DNA from: Qipengyuania nanhaisediminis
GTDB lineage: Bacteria > Pseudomonadota > Alphaproteobacteria > Sphingomonadales > Sphingomonadaceae
Assembly: GCF_900115585.1 (NCBI RefSeq)
Contig: NZ_FOWZ01000001.1
Coordinates: 682,001-746,000, forward strand
DNA length: 64,000 bases
Direction: 5' to 3'
In this document: one piece after another, positions 16,502 through 26,108 of the stretch
Numbering within the stretch: position 1 is the first letter of the stretch
Layout of the letters: the number at the start of each line of letters is the position of its first letter
Made by a program: the position numbers and the translations under genes
Notes under the pieces: model-generated
The model's input: the letters and a program-made list of their open reading frames with translations, nothing else
The model's database searches: none
What the model was told of the DNA's origin: nothing

Positions 16502-17080
16502 GTGGTCAAGCTCAACAAGATCTACACGCGCACCGGCGATGACGGGTCGACCGGCCTCGTCGACGGCTCACGCGTTGCCAAGCACGCGCCGCGCATGGAC
16601 GCGATCGGGGTGGTGGACGAGGCGAACAGCGCGCTCGGCCATTCAGCCGTCGCCCTGGTGGATAGCGAGCATGCACAGGCGCTGTTCCGCATCCAGAACG
16701 ATCTGTTCGATCTCGGTGCCGACCTTGCGACACCTGCCGAAGAGGGCGATGATTTCGCGCCTTCGGAAATGGTGCTGCGGATCGTCGCCGCGCAGGTGAC
16801 ATGGCTGGAAGAGGCTATTGATGCAGCCAACGCGCATCTCGAACCCCTGACCAGTTTCGTGCTCCCCGGTGGTAGTGAAGCCTCGGCGCGCCTTCACGTG
16901 GCGCGCGCGGCCGTCCGCCGGGCAGAGCGTGCCTGCGTTGCACTTGCCGCCGGCGAGGCGGTCAATCCGCAGGCGCTGGCCTATATCAACCGGCTCTCCG
17001 ACTATCTCTTCGTCCTCGCCCGCGTGGCCAATTCCAACGGCGCGGACGATGTGAAGTGGGTTCCCGGCGCAAATCGCTGA
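16502..17080 (+). CDS. Cob(I)yrinic acid a,c-diamide adenosyltransferase, PduO type
   Basis: 192 residues. It attaches the adenosyl group to cobalt(I) to make coenzyme B12. IYTRTGDDGSTGLVDGSRVAKH is the ATP-binding N-terminal motif, FVLPGGSEASARLHVARAAVRRAER the conserved helix, and YINRLSDYLFVLAR the C-terminal block. The start is GTG at 16502. No other cobalamin synthesis genes are nearby, which would fit a scavenging organism, though that is inference. Confidence 0.93.
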   Translation: MVKLNKIYTRTGDDGSTGLVDGSRVAKHAPRMDAIGVVDEANSALGHSAVALVDSEHAQALFRIQNDLFDLGADLATPAEEGDDFAPSEMVLRIVAAQVTWLEEAIDAANAHLEPLTSFVLPGGSEASARLHVARAAVRRAERACVALAAGEAVNPQALAYINRLSDYLFVLARVANSNGADDVKWVPGANR

Positions 17081-17151
17081 AGCCGCGCTAGCCAGCGGCC
17101 TTCCTTCTCGCTAGTGCAGCGCCTTTGCTGCATCTGCGAAGGGAAAATCAC

Positions 17152-18024
17152 GTGAGCAAGACGATCGCCATCATCGGTGCGGGCCAGATGGGCTCCGGCA
17201 TTGCGCAGACCATTGCGCAGCACGGTATGCAGGTGCTGCTCGCCGACGTGAACCTGGACGTGTCAGAGGCTGCCGTCGGCAAGATCGACAAGGCCCTCGG
17301 CAAGCTGGTCGGGCGCGGCAAGATCGAAATCGCGGATGCCGAAGCGACCATGGGCCGGATCACGCCGGTCGGCGACTATGCGCGCATGGACGAGGCCGAG
17401 ATGATCATCGAGGCGGCGACCGAGAAGGAAGAGATCAAGCAGGCGATCTTCGAAAAGGCGGGCGAGAAACTGCGCGCCGATGCGATCATGGCGTCGAACA
17501 CGAGTTCGATCCCGATCACCCGCATGGCGAACTATTCGCCCGACCCGGCGCGTTTCATCGGCCTGCACTTCTTCAATCCCGTCCCCGTGATGGGCCTGAT
17601 CGAGGTCATTCCCGGCCTTGCCACCAGCGAGGAAACCACCGCGCGCACCCGCGGCTTCGCAGAAGCGTTGGGCAAGGAAGTGGTGCTGAGCCAGGACGAG
17701 CCGGGCTTCGTCGTCAACCGCATCCTCTTGCCGATGATCAACGAAGCGATCTTCGTCCTTGGTCAGTCGACGGCGGGCATCGAAGACATCGACAAGGGCT
17801 GCCGTCTCGGCCTCAACCACCCGATGGGACCGCTGCAGCTGGCCGATTTCGTGGGTCTCGACACCTGTCTCGACATCCTGATGGTCCTTTATCGCACCAC
17901 GCGCGACAGCAAGTATCGTCCGGCTCCGTTGCTGGTGAAATATGTCGAAGCCGGCTGGCTCGGCCGCAAGACCGGTCGCGGCTTCTACGACTATGCGGGC
18001 GAGGCTCCGATCCCCACGCGCTAG
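17152..18024 (+). CDS. 3-hydroxybutyryl-CoA / 3-hydroxyacyl-CoA dehydrogenase
   Basis: 290 residues. It oxidises 3-hydroxyacyl-CoA with NAD. IAIIGAGQMGSGIAQ is the Rossmann NAD motif, and IGLHFFNPVPVMGLIEVI contains the catalytic histidine. The C-terminal half has GFVVNRILLPMINEAIF and GLNHPMGPLQLADFVGLD, the dimer and substrate domain. The single-domain length excludes the multifunctional FadB/FadJ. The GTG start at 17152 has GAAGGG about nine bases upstream; the in-frame TTG before it is unlikely. Confidence 0.92.
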   Translation: MSKTIAIIGAGQMGSGIAQTIAQHGMQVLLADVNLDVSEAAVGKIDKALGKLVGRGKIEIADAEATMGRITPVGDYARMDEAEMIIEAATEKEEIKQAIFEKAGEKLRADAIMASNTSSIPITRMANYSPDPARFIGLHFFNPVPVMGLIEVIPGLATSEETTARTRGFAEALGKEVVLSQDEPGFVVNRILLPMINEAIFVLGQSTAGIEDIDKGCRLGLNHPMGPLQLADFVGLDTCLDILMVLYRTTRDSKYRPAPLLVKYVEAGWLGRKTGRGFYDYAGEAPIPTR

Positions 18025-18071
18025 GAACCTCCCAGCCTCGCCGCCCGTTGGTTGTGCAAAGGAGATTTTGC

Positions 18072-18416
18072 ATGACCGATACGAAGGCAGAGAGCCAGGA
18101 AATGCGCCAGTCGGGCCTCGCGCCCGAAACGCATAACGACGAACAGGACGATCACCGCAACCAGGCCCATGAAGTGGCCGAACAGGCGCAGCAGGTGACG
18201 ACGGAAACCACTTCGCCGACCGAAAGCGAAAAGAGCGACAACAAGTCGGGCCTGATGGGCGATTCCACGCAGGACACCATCGATCACATGCGCGACATGG
18301 AAAGTTCGGGCCGGATCGACATGGACGCCTATCGCGGCGAACCGAACCACGACGACAATGTCGATAAGTACGGCAAGGAGCACAAGCCCGACGGCCTGCG
18401 CGGCGACGGCACCTAA
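18072..18416 (+). CDS. Hydrophilic, charged protein of unknown function
   Basis: 114 residues with no hydrophobic segment, rich in Asp, Glu, Lys, His and Gln. The middle contains EVAEQAQQVTTETTSPTESEKSDNK and the end RGEPNHDDNVDKYGKEHKPDG. It looks largely disordered, like small stress-associated hydrophilic proteins, but I recognise no family. The ATG at 18072 has an excellent ribosome-binding site (AAAGGAG, seven bases). It converges on the DUF202 gene with a four-base overlap. Confidence 0.75.
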   Translation: MTDTKAESQEMRQSGLAPETHNDEQDDHRNQAHEVAEQAQQVTTETTSPTESEKSDNKSGLMGDSTQDTIDHMRDMESSGRIDMDAYRGEPNHDDNVDKYGKEHKPDGLRGDGT

Positions 18417-18823
18417 CCGGCCAGATCGCCGTCATTGAGGATCCACAGGCCCGCGACAAGTATCGCGGAGCCTGTGGCGACGGCATAGGCCATTACCTTG
18501 AAATTCGGCGTGCTGATCGCCTCGAACTCGTGCGGATCGAGCCGGGCGAGCGTCTTGCATGCGCGCCTTTCCGCCGTGACGGCGAGCCATGCACCACCCA
18601 CGATGAACATCGTCGCGATTGCCTTGGCTAGCCAGGGCGGCTGGAATTCCCCAAACACGGCCCTGAAGCCAAGACCGATACCGATCGCCGCGAATGCCGT
18701 GCGCATCCAACCGGCGAAGGTGCGCTCCATCGCCATGATGTTGCGGTCTTCGGCAAGGTCCGTGCGGAACTCTGCCCACTCGGTGCTCTTGTCGGTATCT
18801 TTGGGTGGATCGTCCTGTGCCAT
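18413..18823 (-). CDS. YidH / DUF202 family membrane protein
   Basis: 136 residues. RTDLAEDRNIMAMERTFAGWMRTAFAAIGIGLGF is the DUF202 signature (charged N-terminus, then L-x-x-x-R-x-x-A-x-E-R-T), followed by three membrane helices at roughly 42-60, 66-84 and 110-130. The function is unknown. It overlaps the end of the hydrophilic-protein gene on the opposite strand. Confidence 0.85.
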   Translation of the reverse strand: MAQDDPPKDTDKSTEWAEFRTDLAEDRNIMAMERTFAGWMRTAFAAIGIGLGFRAVFGEFQPPWLAKAIATMFIVGGAWLAVTAERRACKTLARLDPHEFEAISTPNFKVMAYAVATGSAILVAGLWILNDGDLAG

Positions 18824-18864
18824 TCAGTTTCAGCGAATGGCGAAGGCGCAGGTTCCCCGGTCGC

Positions 18865-19209
18865 TCAACCGACCGGTTCGGTGGAAACGAGCGGCTCGGT
18901 GTCGTTGATCAGCCAGCTGTTGTCCTGCGGCGAGGGTTCCATCGGCGCATTGAGCGTGCCTGCCTGAGCATACCAGTCGTCCAGCGCGGGGTCCTGCCGG
19001 ACCTGCGAGCGCGGCGCGGACGCTTGTTGCTGCACGGGTGCACCGGGTTGTGCGACCGGCGGACCTTGCGTCTGTTCGCCCGTCTGCTCTGCAATCTGTT
19101 GGAGCATACCCGGGTCTTCCTCGCGGCCGACCATGAAGACGACGGACAGCAGGAACAGCCCAATCATGATGAGCTTCTTGCGCTGTTTGGTAAAGACGCT
19201 GGTTTCCAT
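18865..19209 (-). CDS. Single-span membrane-anchored protein of unknown function
   Basis: 114 residues. Basic residues (KQRKK) precede one membrane helix (LIMIGLFLLSVVFMVG), so the rest probably faces the periplasm. The remainder is rich in Gln, Pro and Ala and ends NSWLINDTEPLVSTEPVG. I recognise no family. The ATG at 19207-19209 is chosen; a TTG three codons upstream is possible. It lies upstream of DUF202 and downstream of mutS on the same strand. Confidence 0.68.
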   Translation of the reverse strand: METSVFTKQRKKLIMIGLFLLSVVFMVGREEDPGMLQQIAEQTGEQTQGPPVAQPGAPVQQQASAPRSQVRQDPALDDWYAQAGTLNAPMEPSPQDNSWLINDTEPLVSTEPVG

Positions 19210-19235
19210 GGGAAGCAACTATAGCGCCGCCCCGG

Positions 19236-21860
19236 TTAAACCTTTCTTTCCGCCGCTTGCGCCTTCAGCTCGTAGAGTTTTTCAAGGGCTTCGCGCGGGC
19301 TGAGCGCGTCGACGTCGATGGCATCGATCAGCGCGCCGAGGCCATCGTCCTGCTCTCCGGCAGCTTCCACGCTAGCGGCGAACAGGGGCAGGTCGCCGAG
19401 CCCTGCGGCAAGTCCGCCCGTTTCTGCGCGGCCCTTTTCCAGCTTGTCGAGCACGGCTTTCGCGCGCTTGATGACAGGGGCAGGGACACCAGCCAGCTTG
19501 GCCACCGAAAGGCCGTAGCTGCGGTCCGCCGCACCTTTTGCAAGCTCGTGAAGGAGGACAAGGTCTCCCTTCCATTCGCGCGCACGGACATGGTGGAGGC
19601 TGAGCGCGTCGCAGGTGTCGGCAAGGCGCGACAGCTCGTGATAATGCGTTGCGAAAAGGCACCGGCAGGCGAGCTGTTCGTGCACGGCCTCGACCACGGC
19701 CCACGCCAGCGCCATGCCGTCATAGGTCGACGTGCCGCGCCCGACTTCGTCGAGGATGACGAAGCTGCGATCCGTCGCCTGGCTCAGTATCGCAGCAGTC
19801 TCGACCATTTCGACCATGAAGGTGGAGCGCCCGCGCGCCAGATTGTCGCTCGCCCCGACGCGGCTGAACAGCCTGTCGGCAAGGCCGATCCTTGCAGAGG
19901 TCGCGGGGACGAAACTGCCCGCCTGTGCCAGCAACATGATAAGCGCATTCTGCCGCAGGAAAGTCGATTTACCGCCCATGTTCGGGCCACCGATCAGCCA
20001 CAGCCGGTCGTCCTGCCCCAGCGTGCAGTCATTGGCGACGAAGCGTTCGCCCGCCTTGGCCAGCGCCTGCTCCACGACCGGGTGACGTCCGCCGGTCACT
20101 TCGAGGCAGGGCTCGTCCAGCATCTCGGGCCGCGACCAGTCGCCCTCTACCGCGCGTTCCGCCAGCGCAGCGGACACATCGATTCGGGCAAGCGCGGCAG
20201 CAGTCGCGGCGATGGCTTCGCGGTCGGTGCACACTTCACCCACCAGCTGCTCGAAATGCGCGTCCTCGGCGGCGAGGGCATGGGCGCCGGCCTCGGCGAT
20301 GCGGCTGGCTTCTTCGTGCAGGCCCACCGAATTGAAGCGGACCGCGCCGGCCATCGTCTGGCGATGCGCAAAGCCGCTGTCGGGCGCCATCAGCTTGTCA
20401 CCGTGCTTGGTAGGCACTTCGATGAAATAGCCGAGCACCTTGTTGTGCTTGATCTTGAGCGAGGCGGTTTCGGTTTCCTCCCGATACTTCGCCTCCAGCG
20501 CCGCAATCGCGCGCCGCGCATTGCCGCTGGTTTCCCGTAGCGCGTCGAGCGCGTGGTCGTAGCCTTCGGCGATGAAACCGCCCTGGCTGCGTTCCGTCGG
20601 CGGGGACGGAACGAGTGCGCGCGACAGATGGTCGACTAGCGCACCATGTCCGCCAAGCGCGCCGAGCATCCTTTCGAGCAGCGGGGGCAGGTCCGCGCTT
20701 TGCGAAAGCATGTCTCTCACGCGGCGCGCCTCCGAGAGGCCGTCGCGGATTTGGCCCAGGTCGCGCGGGCTTCCGCGCCCTGCCACGATGCGACCCAATG
20801 CGCGCCCGATATCGGGAGCCTGCCGCAGGATCGCGCGCAGGTCTGCGCGCAGCAGAGGGTCGGCGTGGAAGTGATGGACGGCGGCGAGCCGTTCCTCGAC
20901 CGCGCCAAGGTCGGCCAAGGGCGCGGACAGGTCTTCGGCCAGTTGCCGCGCACCGGCCCCGGTGGCGCAGCGATCGACGCAGGCAATGAGGCTGCCCTCA
21001 CGCCCGCCGTTCTGTGCAGCAAGGATTTCGAGGCTGGTGCGGGTTGCCGCATCCATCGCGAGATGCGCGCCCGATCCGCGCGCGACCGGCGGCAGGAGAA
21101 AGGGCAGCTGGCCGCGCCCCGCATGGTCGAGATAGGCGATAAGCCCGCCCGCCGCCGCCAGCATGGGACGCGTAAAATCGCCGAGGCCGTCCAGCGTCGC
21201 GACGCCGTGCAGATCCTTCAACCGCGCTTCGCCATCCTCGCTGCGGAAATCGGCGCGGGGGCGGGCAATCACGTCCTCGGAGTTTGGCTCCCAATCCTCG
21301 GGGGCGACCACTTCGCTCGCGCCCAAGCGCGCCAGCGCCGCATCGAGCCGGTCGGGCGCGCATTCTTCCAGTTCCATACGGCCGGTGGAGATGTCGCAGG
21401 ACGCTAGCCCGATCGCATCGCGAACCGGCGCAATCGCGACCAGCAGGTTCGCGCGGCGCGGCTCCAGCAGGGCTTCTTCGGTCAGGGTGCCGGCCGTGAC
21501 GAAGCGCACGATATCGCGCGCCACCAGCGCTTTCGACACCGGCTTGCCTTCGCGCTTGGCGCGTTCCTTCGCCTCGTCGGGAGTTTCCGTCTGCTCGGCA
21601 ATCGCGACCCGGCACCCGCCCTTGATCAGGCGCGCGAGGTAACCTTCCGCCGAATGGACCGGCACGCCGCACATCGGCACCGGCTCCCCGCCATGCTCGC
21701 CGCGGCTGGTCAGCGCGATGTCGAGCACGCCCGCCGCAATGCGCGCATCGTCGAAGAACAGTTCGAAGAAGTCGCCCATGCGATAGAACAGGAGCGCGTC
21801 GCCCGCTTCGCGTTTGAGCGCGAGGTATTGTTCCATCATCGGGGTGGGTTTGCCGGCCAT
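19236..21860 (-). CDS. mutS: DNA mismatch repair ATPase MutS
   Basis: 874 residues. MMEQYLALKREAGDALLFYRMGDFFELFFDDA at the N-terminus carries the mismatch-probing F-x-E element (DFFE). The C-terminal ATPase has Walker A GGPNMGGKST, the Walker B-type VILDEVGRGTSTYDGMALAWA and FATHYHEL. It recognises mispairs and recruits MutL. The ATG at 21858-21860 (reads AGKPTPMMEQY) is preferred over an ATG two codons earlier and a TTG at 21935. It diverges from maeB. Confidence 0.95.
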   Translation of the reverse strand: MAGKPTPMMEQYLALKREAGDALLFYRMGDFFELFFDDARIAAGVLDIALTSRGEHGGEPVPMCGVPVHSAEGYLARLIKGGCRVAIAEQTETPDEAKERAKREGKPVSKALVARDIVRFVTAGTLTEEALLEPRRANLLVAIAPVRDAIGLASCDISTGRMELEECAPDRLDAALARLGASEVVAPEDWEPNSEDVIARPRADFRSEDGEARLKDLHGVATLDGLGDFTRPMLAAAGGLIAYLDHAGRGQLPFLLPPVARGSGAHLAMDAATRTSLEILAAQNGGREGSLIACVDRCATGAGARQLAEDLSAPLADLGAVEERLAAVHHFHADPLLRADLRAILRQAPDIGRALGRIVAGRGSPRDLGQIRDGLSEARRVRDMLSQSADLPPLLERMLGALGGHGALVDHLSRALVPSPPTERSQGGFIAEGYDHALDALRETSGNARRAIAALEAKYREETETASLKIKHNKVLGYFIEVPTKHGDKLMAPDSGFAHRQTMAGAVRFNSVGLHEEASRIAEAGAHALAAEDAHFEQLVGEVCTDREAIAATAAALARIDVSAALAERAVEGDWSRPEMLDEPCLEVTGGRHPVVEQALAKAGERFVANDCTLGQDDRLWLIGGPNMGGKSTFLRQNALIMLLAQAGSFVPATSARIGLADRLFSRVGASDNLARGRSTFMVEMVETAAILSQATDRSFVILDEVGRGTSTYDGMALAWAVVEAVHEQLACRCLFATHYHELSRLADTCDALSLHHVRAREWKGDLVLLHELAKGAADRSYGLSVAKLAGVPAPVIKRAKAVLDKLEKGRAETGGLAAGLGDLPLFAASVEAAGEQDDGLGALIDAIDVDALSPREALEKLYELKAQAAERKV

Positions 21861-21976
21861 GCCCATGCCGTAGCTGGGAGCCGCGCGATTCGGGAAGCGG
21901 CGCAAAGCGTCTTTCCCCCTATGACTTGTCGCCAAATGCCCTTAGGGCGAAGGCAATAGCCGACACAGGGACTTTC

Positions 21977-24241
21977 ATGGCCGACGAAAAACCGACCGCA
22001 TTCACCACGCGCGAGGCGCTGTTCTATCACGAGACGATCCGTCCCGGTAAGATCGAGATCATCGCGTCGAAGCCCATGGCGAGCCAGCGCGATCTCAGCC
22101 TCGCCTATTCGCCGGGCGTGGCGGCTCCGGTCGAAGCGATTGCGGCCAACCCTCAGGATGCGGCTAAATATACCGCGCGCTCGAACCTTGTGGCGGTGAT
22201 TTCCAACGGTACGGCGATCCTCGGCCTCGGCAACCTCGGCGCGCTCGCGTCGAAGCCGGTGATGGAAGGCAAGGCGGTGCTGTTCAAGCGCTTCGCCGAC
22301 GTGGATTCGATCGACCTCGAACTCGACACGGAAGACCCGGACAAGTTCATCGAAGCGGTTGCCCTGATGGAGCCGAGCTTCGGCGGCATCAACCTCGAAG
22401 ACATCGCCGCGCCCGAATGCTTCATCATCGAGCAGGCGCTGCGCGAACGCATGAACATCCCGGTCATGCACGACGACCAGCACGGTACCGCAATCATTGC
22501 CGCTGCGGGCCTCATCAACGCCTGCCACCTGAGCGGGCGCGAGCTGAAGGACTGCAAGATGGTGGTCAACGGCGCGGGCGCCTCTGCGCTTGCCTGCACC
22601 GCGCTGATCAAGGCCATCGGCATTCCGCACGAGAACGTCATCGTGTGCGACCGGTCCGGCCCGATCACTCCGGGCCGCGAAGGCGTCGACCAGTGGAAGA
22701 GCGCGCATGCCGTCGCGACTTCGGCAACCAGCCTCGAAGAAGCGCTCGACGGGGCGGACATTTTCCTCGGCCTGTCGGCTGCCGGTGCGCTGAAGCCGGA
22801 ATGGGTGGAGAAGATGGCGGACAAGCCGATCATTTTCGCCATGGCCAACCCGGTGCCCGAGATCATGCCGGAAGACGCCAAGGCGGTCCGCCCCGATGCG
22901 ATCATCGCGACCGGGCGCAGCGATTATCCCAACCAGGTCAATAACGTGCTGGGCTTCCCCTTCATCTTCCGCGGCGCGCTCGACGTCCAGGCAACCGCGA
23001 TCAACGAGGAAATGAAGGTCGCCGCCGCACGCGCGATTGCGGAACTCGCGCGTGAACGCGTGCCCGAGGAAGTCGCCGCCGCCTATGGCGTGACCCACCA
23101 GTTCGGCGAGGAATACATCATTCCCGCACCCTTCGATCCGCGCCTCATGGAAGTCGTCTCCAGCGCGGTGGCGCAGGCGGCGATGGATTCCGGCGTCGCC
23201 CAGGCCCCGATCGAGGACATGGACGAATACCGCCACAAGCTGAAGGCGCGGCTCAACCCGACCACGGCGGCGCTCACCAACATCTACGACCTCGCCAAGG
23301 CCAATCCCAAGCGGATGGTCTTTGCCGAAGCGGAAGAGGAAGTGGCCCTGCGCGCCGCGATCCAGTTCCGCGATTTCGGTTATGGCGAGCCGATCCTGGT
23401 GGGCCGGACCGACAAGGTTCGCGAAAAGCTGATCGAACTGGCGGTGGAGGATCCCGACGACTGGATCATCGAGAATTCCAAGGTGTCGGACAAGGTCCCG
23501 GCCATGGTCGACTATCTCTACAAGCGCCTGCAACGCCGCGGCTATACCGAGCGCGACGTTGCCCGCATGGTGAACCAGGAGCGCAATGTCTTCGCCGCCC
23601 TGCTGGTGGCGCTGGGGCACGGTGACGGGATGATTTCCGGCCTCACCCGGACCTTTGCCCAGACCGCGCGCGAAGTGGGCAGGGTACTGGACGAAAAGCC
23701 CGGTGCGGTGCCCTTCGGCATCCACATGATGATCGGCAAGAACCACACCACCTTCCTTGCCGACACCACCATCAACGAACGCCCCACGGCAGAACAGCTG
23801 GCGCATATCGCGCGCGAGACTGCTGCGGTCGCACGCCGCATGGGCCACGAGCCGCGCGTCGGCTTTATGTCCTATTCCACCTTCGGCAATCCGTCGGGCC
23901 AGTGGCTTGGCAATATCCGGGATGCGGTGGCGATCCTCGATGCAGACGATACGGTGAACTTCGAATACGAAGGCGAGATGGCGCCCGATGCCGCGCTCAA
24001 CCCCAAGGTGATGGAGCTTTATCCCTTCAACCGCCTGTCGGGTCCGGCGAACGTGCTCATCATGCCCGGCCTGCAATCCGCGAACCTGTCGGCCAAGCTG
24101 CTGCGCGAACTGGGCGGGGAAACCACTGTCGGCCCGATGATGATCGGCATGGAAAAGCCGGTCCAGATCGCGCCCATGACGGCGATCGCGCCCGACATCC
24201 TGACGCTGGCGGTGCTGGCGAGCGCGGGCGTGCTGGGCTGA
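21977..24241 (+). CDS. maeB: NADP-dependent malic enzyme with C-terminal phosphotransacetylase-like domain
   Basis: 754 residues. It decarboxylates malate to pyruvate. Residues 1 to about 420 are the malic enzyme part: LAYSPGVAAPV, NGTAILGLGNLGALASKPVMEGKAVLFK, VMHDDQHGTAIIAAAGL. Residues from about 430 on resemble phosphate acetyltransferase (PKRMVFAEAEEEVALRAA, then LTRTFAQTAREVG), which in this family is usually regulatory, binding acetyl-CoA. The ATG at 21977 follows AGGGA. The aminotransferase starts five bases after its stop and is probably cotranscribed. Confidence 0.95.
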   Translation: MADEKPTAFTTREALFYHETIRPGKIEIIASKPMASQRDLSLAYSPGVAAPVEAIAANPQDAAKYTARSNLVAVISNGTAILGLGNLGALASKPVMEGKAVLFKRFADVDSIDLELDTEDPDKFIEAVALMEPSFGGINLEDIAAPECFIIEQALRERMNIPVMHDDQHGTAIIAAAGLINACHLSGRELKDCKMVVNGAGASALACTALIKAIGIPHENVIVCDRSGPITPGREGVDQWKSAHAVATSATSLEEALDGADIFLGLSAAGALKPEWVEKMADKPIIFAMANPVPEIMPEDAKAVRPDAIIATGRSDYPNQVNNVLGFPFIFRGALDVQATAINEEMKVAAARAIAELARERVPEEVAAAYGVTHQFGEEYIIPAPFDPRLMEVVSSAVAQAAMDSGVAQAPIEDMDEYRHKLKARLNPTTAALTNIYDLAKANPKRMVFAEAEEEVALRAAIQFRDFGYGEPILVGRTDKVREKLIELAVEDPDDWIIENSKVSDKVPAMVDYLYKRLQRRGYTERDVARMVNQERNVFAALLVALGHGDGMISGLTRTFAQTAREVGRVLDEKPGAVPFGIHMMIGKNHTTFLADTTINERPTAEQLAHIARETAAVARRMGHEPRVGFMSYSTFGNPSGQWLGNIRDAVAILDADDTVNFEYEGEMAPDAALNPKVMELYPFNRLSGPANVLIMPGLQSANLSAKLLRELGGETTVGPMMIGMEKPVQIAPMTAIAPDILTLAVLASAGVLG

Positions 24242-24245
24242 TCCG

Positions 24246-25382
24246 GTGATCGCCTCGCAGCGGCACCTGTTCTCGATCCCTGAGGACGTCCGCTACCTCA
24301 ACTGCGCTTACATGGCGCCGCTGTCGCACGCGGTCAGCGCAGCGATGGTGGAGGGCGCGCGGCTGAAAGAGCAGCCATGGAATTTCCACCCGCAGGACTT
24401 CTTCACGCTGGTCGAAACCTTCCGCGAAAAAGCGGGGCGCTTGGTGGGCACGGCGCCCGACAATCTCGCCGTGGTGCCTTCGGTCAGTTACGGCCTTGCC
24501 GTCGCAGCCGCGAACCTTTCGCTCGGGCAGGGGCGGAAGGTTGTGACGCTGGGCGAGCAATTCCCGTCCAACGTCTATCCCTGGCAGGAACTGGCCCAGC
24601 GCGAAGGAGGCGAGGTGATCGCCGTCCGGCGCGAGGCCGATGCCTGCTGGACCGGTGCCGTGCTGGACGCGATCGACGCGGATACCGCCATCGTTGCCGT
24701 GCCGCATTGCCACTGGGCCGACGGGCGCGTGGTCGACCTCGTCGCGGTGGGCGAGAAATGTCGCAGTGTCGGCGCGGCGCTGGTCCTCGACCTCACGCAA
24801 TCGCTGGGGGCGATGCCGATCGATTTTAATGCCGTGAAGCCCGATTTCGCGGTTGCCGCCTGCTACAAATGGCTGATGGGCCCCTATGGCCTCGGTATTC
24901 TTTACGTCGATCCCAAGCACCAAGGCGGACGGCCGATCGAGCAGAACTGGATCAACCGCGCCGGATCGCAGGATTTCACCCGGCTGGTCGATTATCGCGG
25001 CGATTACCAGCCGGGCGCGCGCCGATTCGACATGGGCGAGAAGTCCAATGCGCCCTCGATGATGGGGGCGGGTGCCGCCCTCGATTTCCTGCTGGATCAC
25101 GGCGTCGGCGCGATCGCGGAGACCCTTGCGCACAAGACCAGTCGCCTTGCCGCAAAGGCAGCGGAATTGGGTCTAACCTCCGCCCCTGTCGGAAAACGAG
25201 CGCCGCACTTCCTTTCGCTCGAATTTCCCGCTGGCCTGCCGGACGGCCTCACCGAAAAGCTGGGCGAAGCGAAGGTCTTCGTATCCGCCCGCGGCCAGTC
25301 GCTGCGCGTGACGCCGCACCTCTACAATACCGAGGCCGACGAAGAGGCGCTGCTGGCGACCTTGCGCAGGGTCCTCGCCTAG
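24246..25382 (+). CDS. Class V aminotransferase-fold PLP enzyme
   Basis: 378 residues. VRYLNCAYMAPLSHAV opens the fold, VLDLTQSLGAMPID provides the PLP-contacting Asp, and the Schiff-base lysine lies in AACYKWLMGPYGLGILYV. The family includes cysteine desulfurases, kynureninases and isopenicillin epimerases; the catalytic Cys loop of cysteine desulfurase is not evident, so the reaction stays open. The start is GTG at 24246, directly after maeB. Confidence 0.82.
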   Translation: MIASQRHLFSIPEDVRYLNCAYMAPLSHAVSAAMVEGARLKEQPWNFHPQDFFTLVETFREKAGRLVGTAPDNLAVVPSVSYGLAVAAANLSLGQGRKVVTLGEQFPSNVYPWQELAQREGGEVIAVRREADACWTGAVLDAIDADTAIVAVPHCHWADGRVVDLVAVGEKCRSVGAALVLDLTQSLGAMPIDFNAVKPDFAVAACYKWLMGPYGLGILYVDPKHQGGRPIEQNWINRAGSQDFTRLVDYRGDYQPGARRFDMGEKSNAPSMMGAGAALDFLLDHGVGAIAETLAHKTSRLAAKAAELGLTSAPVGKRAPHFLSLEFPAGLPDGLTEKLGEAKVFVSARGQSLRVTPHLYNTEADEEALLATLRRVLA

Positions 25383-25496
25383 CTGCGGGCACCGTTCGTC
25401 GAGCGCTCTGCAATCCTGACGCCGCGGTTCACGCGCGCGCAATCCGCGCGGCGACAGGGGGCGGTTCAACAGGGATCGCAAAACAAGGAAATTCCC

Positions 25497-26105
25497 ATGA
25501 AGAAGATATTCGCAATGGCTGCGCTTAGCGCAGGCATGATCGCCGTTCCGTCGGTTGCGCAGGCGCAGAACGCTGCTCCCGGCGGCCTGCACATCGGCGT
25601 CATCGGCGGCTATGAAGGCCTCGATGTCGATGCCGAAGACGGCAGCGCGACGGCCAGCGCCGACAATGCGGTCTACGGCATCACTGCCGGTTACGACCTT
25701 TCGCTCGGCAGCGCCTTCGTCGGCGTGGAAGGTGAACTCTCGACCAGCGACGGTACGACCAGCTTCCCGGACAGCTTCGGCGGTGCGCGCGAGGGCTTGG
25801 AAACTAACGGCCAGTACTACATTGGCGCGCGCGCCGGTTTCGCCTTGACGCCTGGCATCACTGCGTACGGCAAGGCCGGCTACACCGCGCTCGACACCAC
25901 GGCTTTCACCGAGAGTGGATCGCTGTCCGATCTCGATGAAAACGCCGACGGTTTCCGCTTCGGCGGCGGCCTGCAGGTCCAGCTTCCCGGACCGTTCGAG
26001 GCACGCCTCGAATATCGCCGGTCCAACTACAGCAACCTGGCCGATATCGACCAGGGCGATGCCACGACCGACCAGGTCGTCGCCGGGCTCGGCGTGCGCT
26101 TCTAA
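25497..26105 (+). CDS. Outer-membrane beta-barrel protein (Omp25/OmpA-like barrel)
   Basis: 202 residues. A signal peptide ends at AQA (MKKIFAMAALSAGMIAVPSVAQA). The mature part is a series of alternating strands: LHIGVIGGYEG, AVYGITAGYDLSL, YYIGARAGFALTPGITAYGKAGYT and GPFEARLEYRRSNYSN, closing with GLGVRF. The C-terminal aromatic is the BAM recognition residue. Such eight-stranded barrels stabilise the outer membrane or take part in adhesion. AAGGAAATTCCC precedes the ATG. It converges on the SDR gene with three bases between stops. Confidence 0.87.
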   Translation: MKKIFAMAALSAGMIAVPSVAQAQNAAPGGLHIGVIGGYEGLDVDAEDGSATASADNAVYGITAGYDLSLGSAFVGVEGELSTSDGTTSFPDSFGGAREGLETNGQYYIGARAGFALTPGITAYGKAGYTALDTTAFTESGSLSDLDENADGFRFGGGLQVQLPGPFEARLEYRRSNYSNLADIDQGDATTDQVVAGLGVRF

Positions 26106-26108
26106 GCC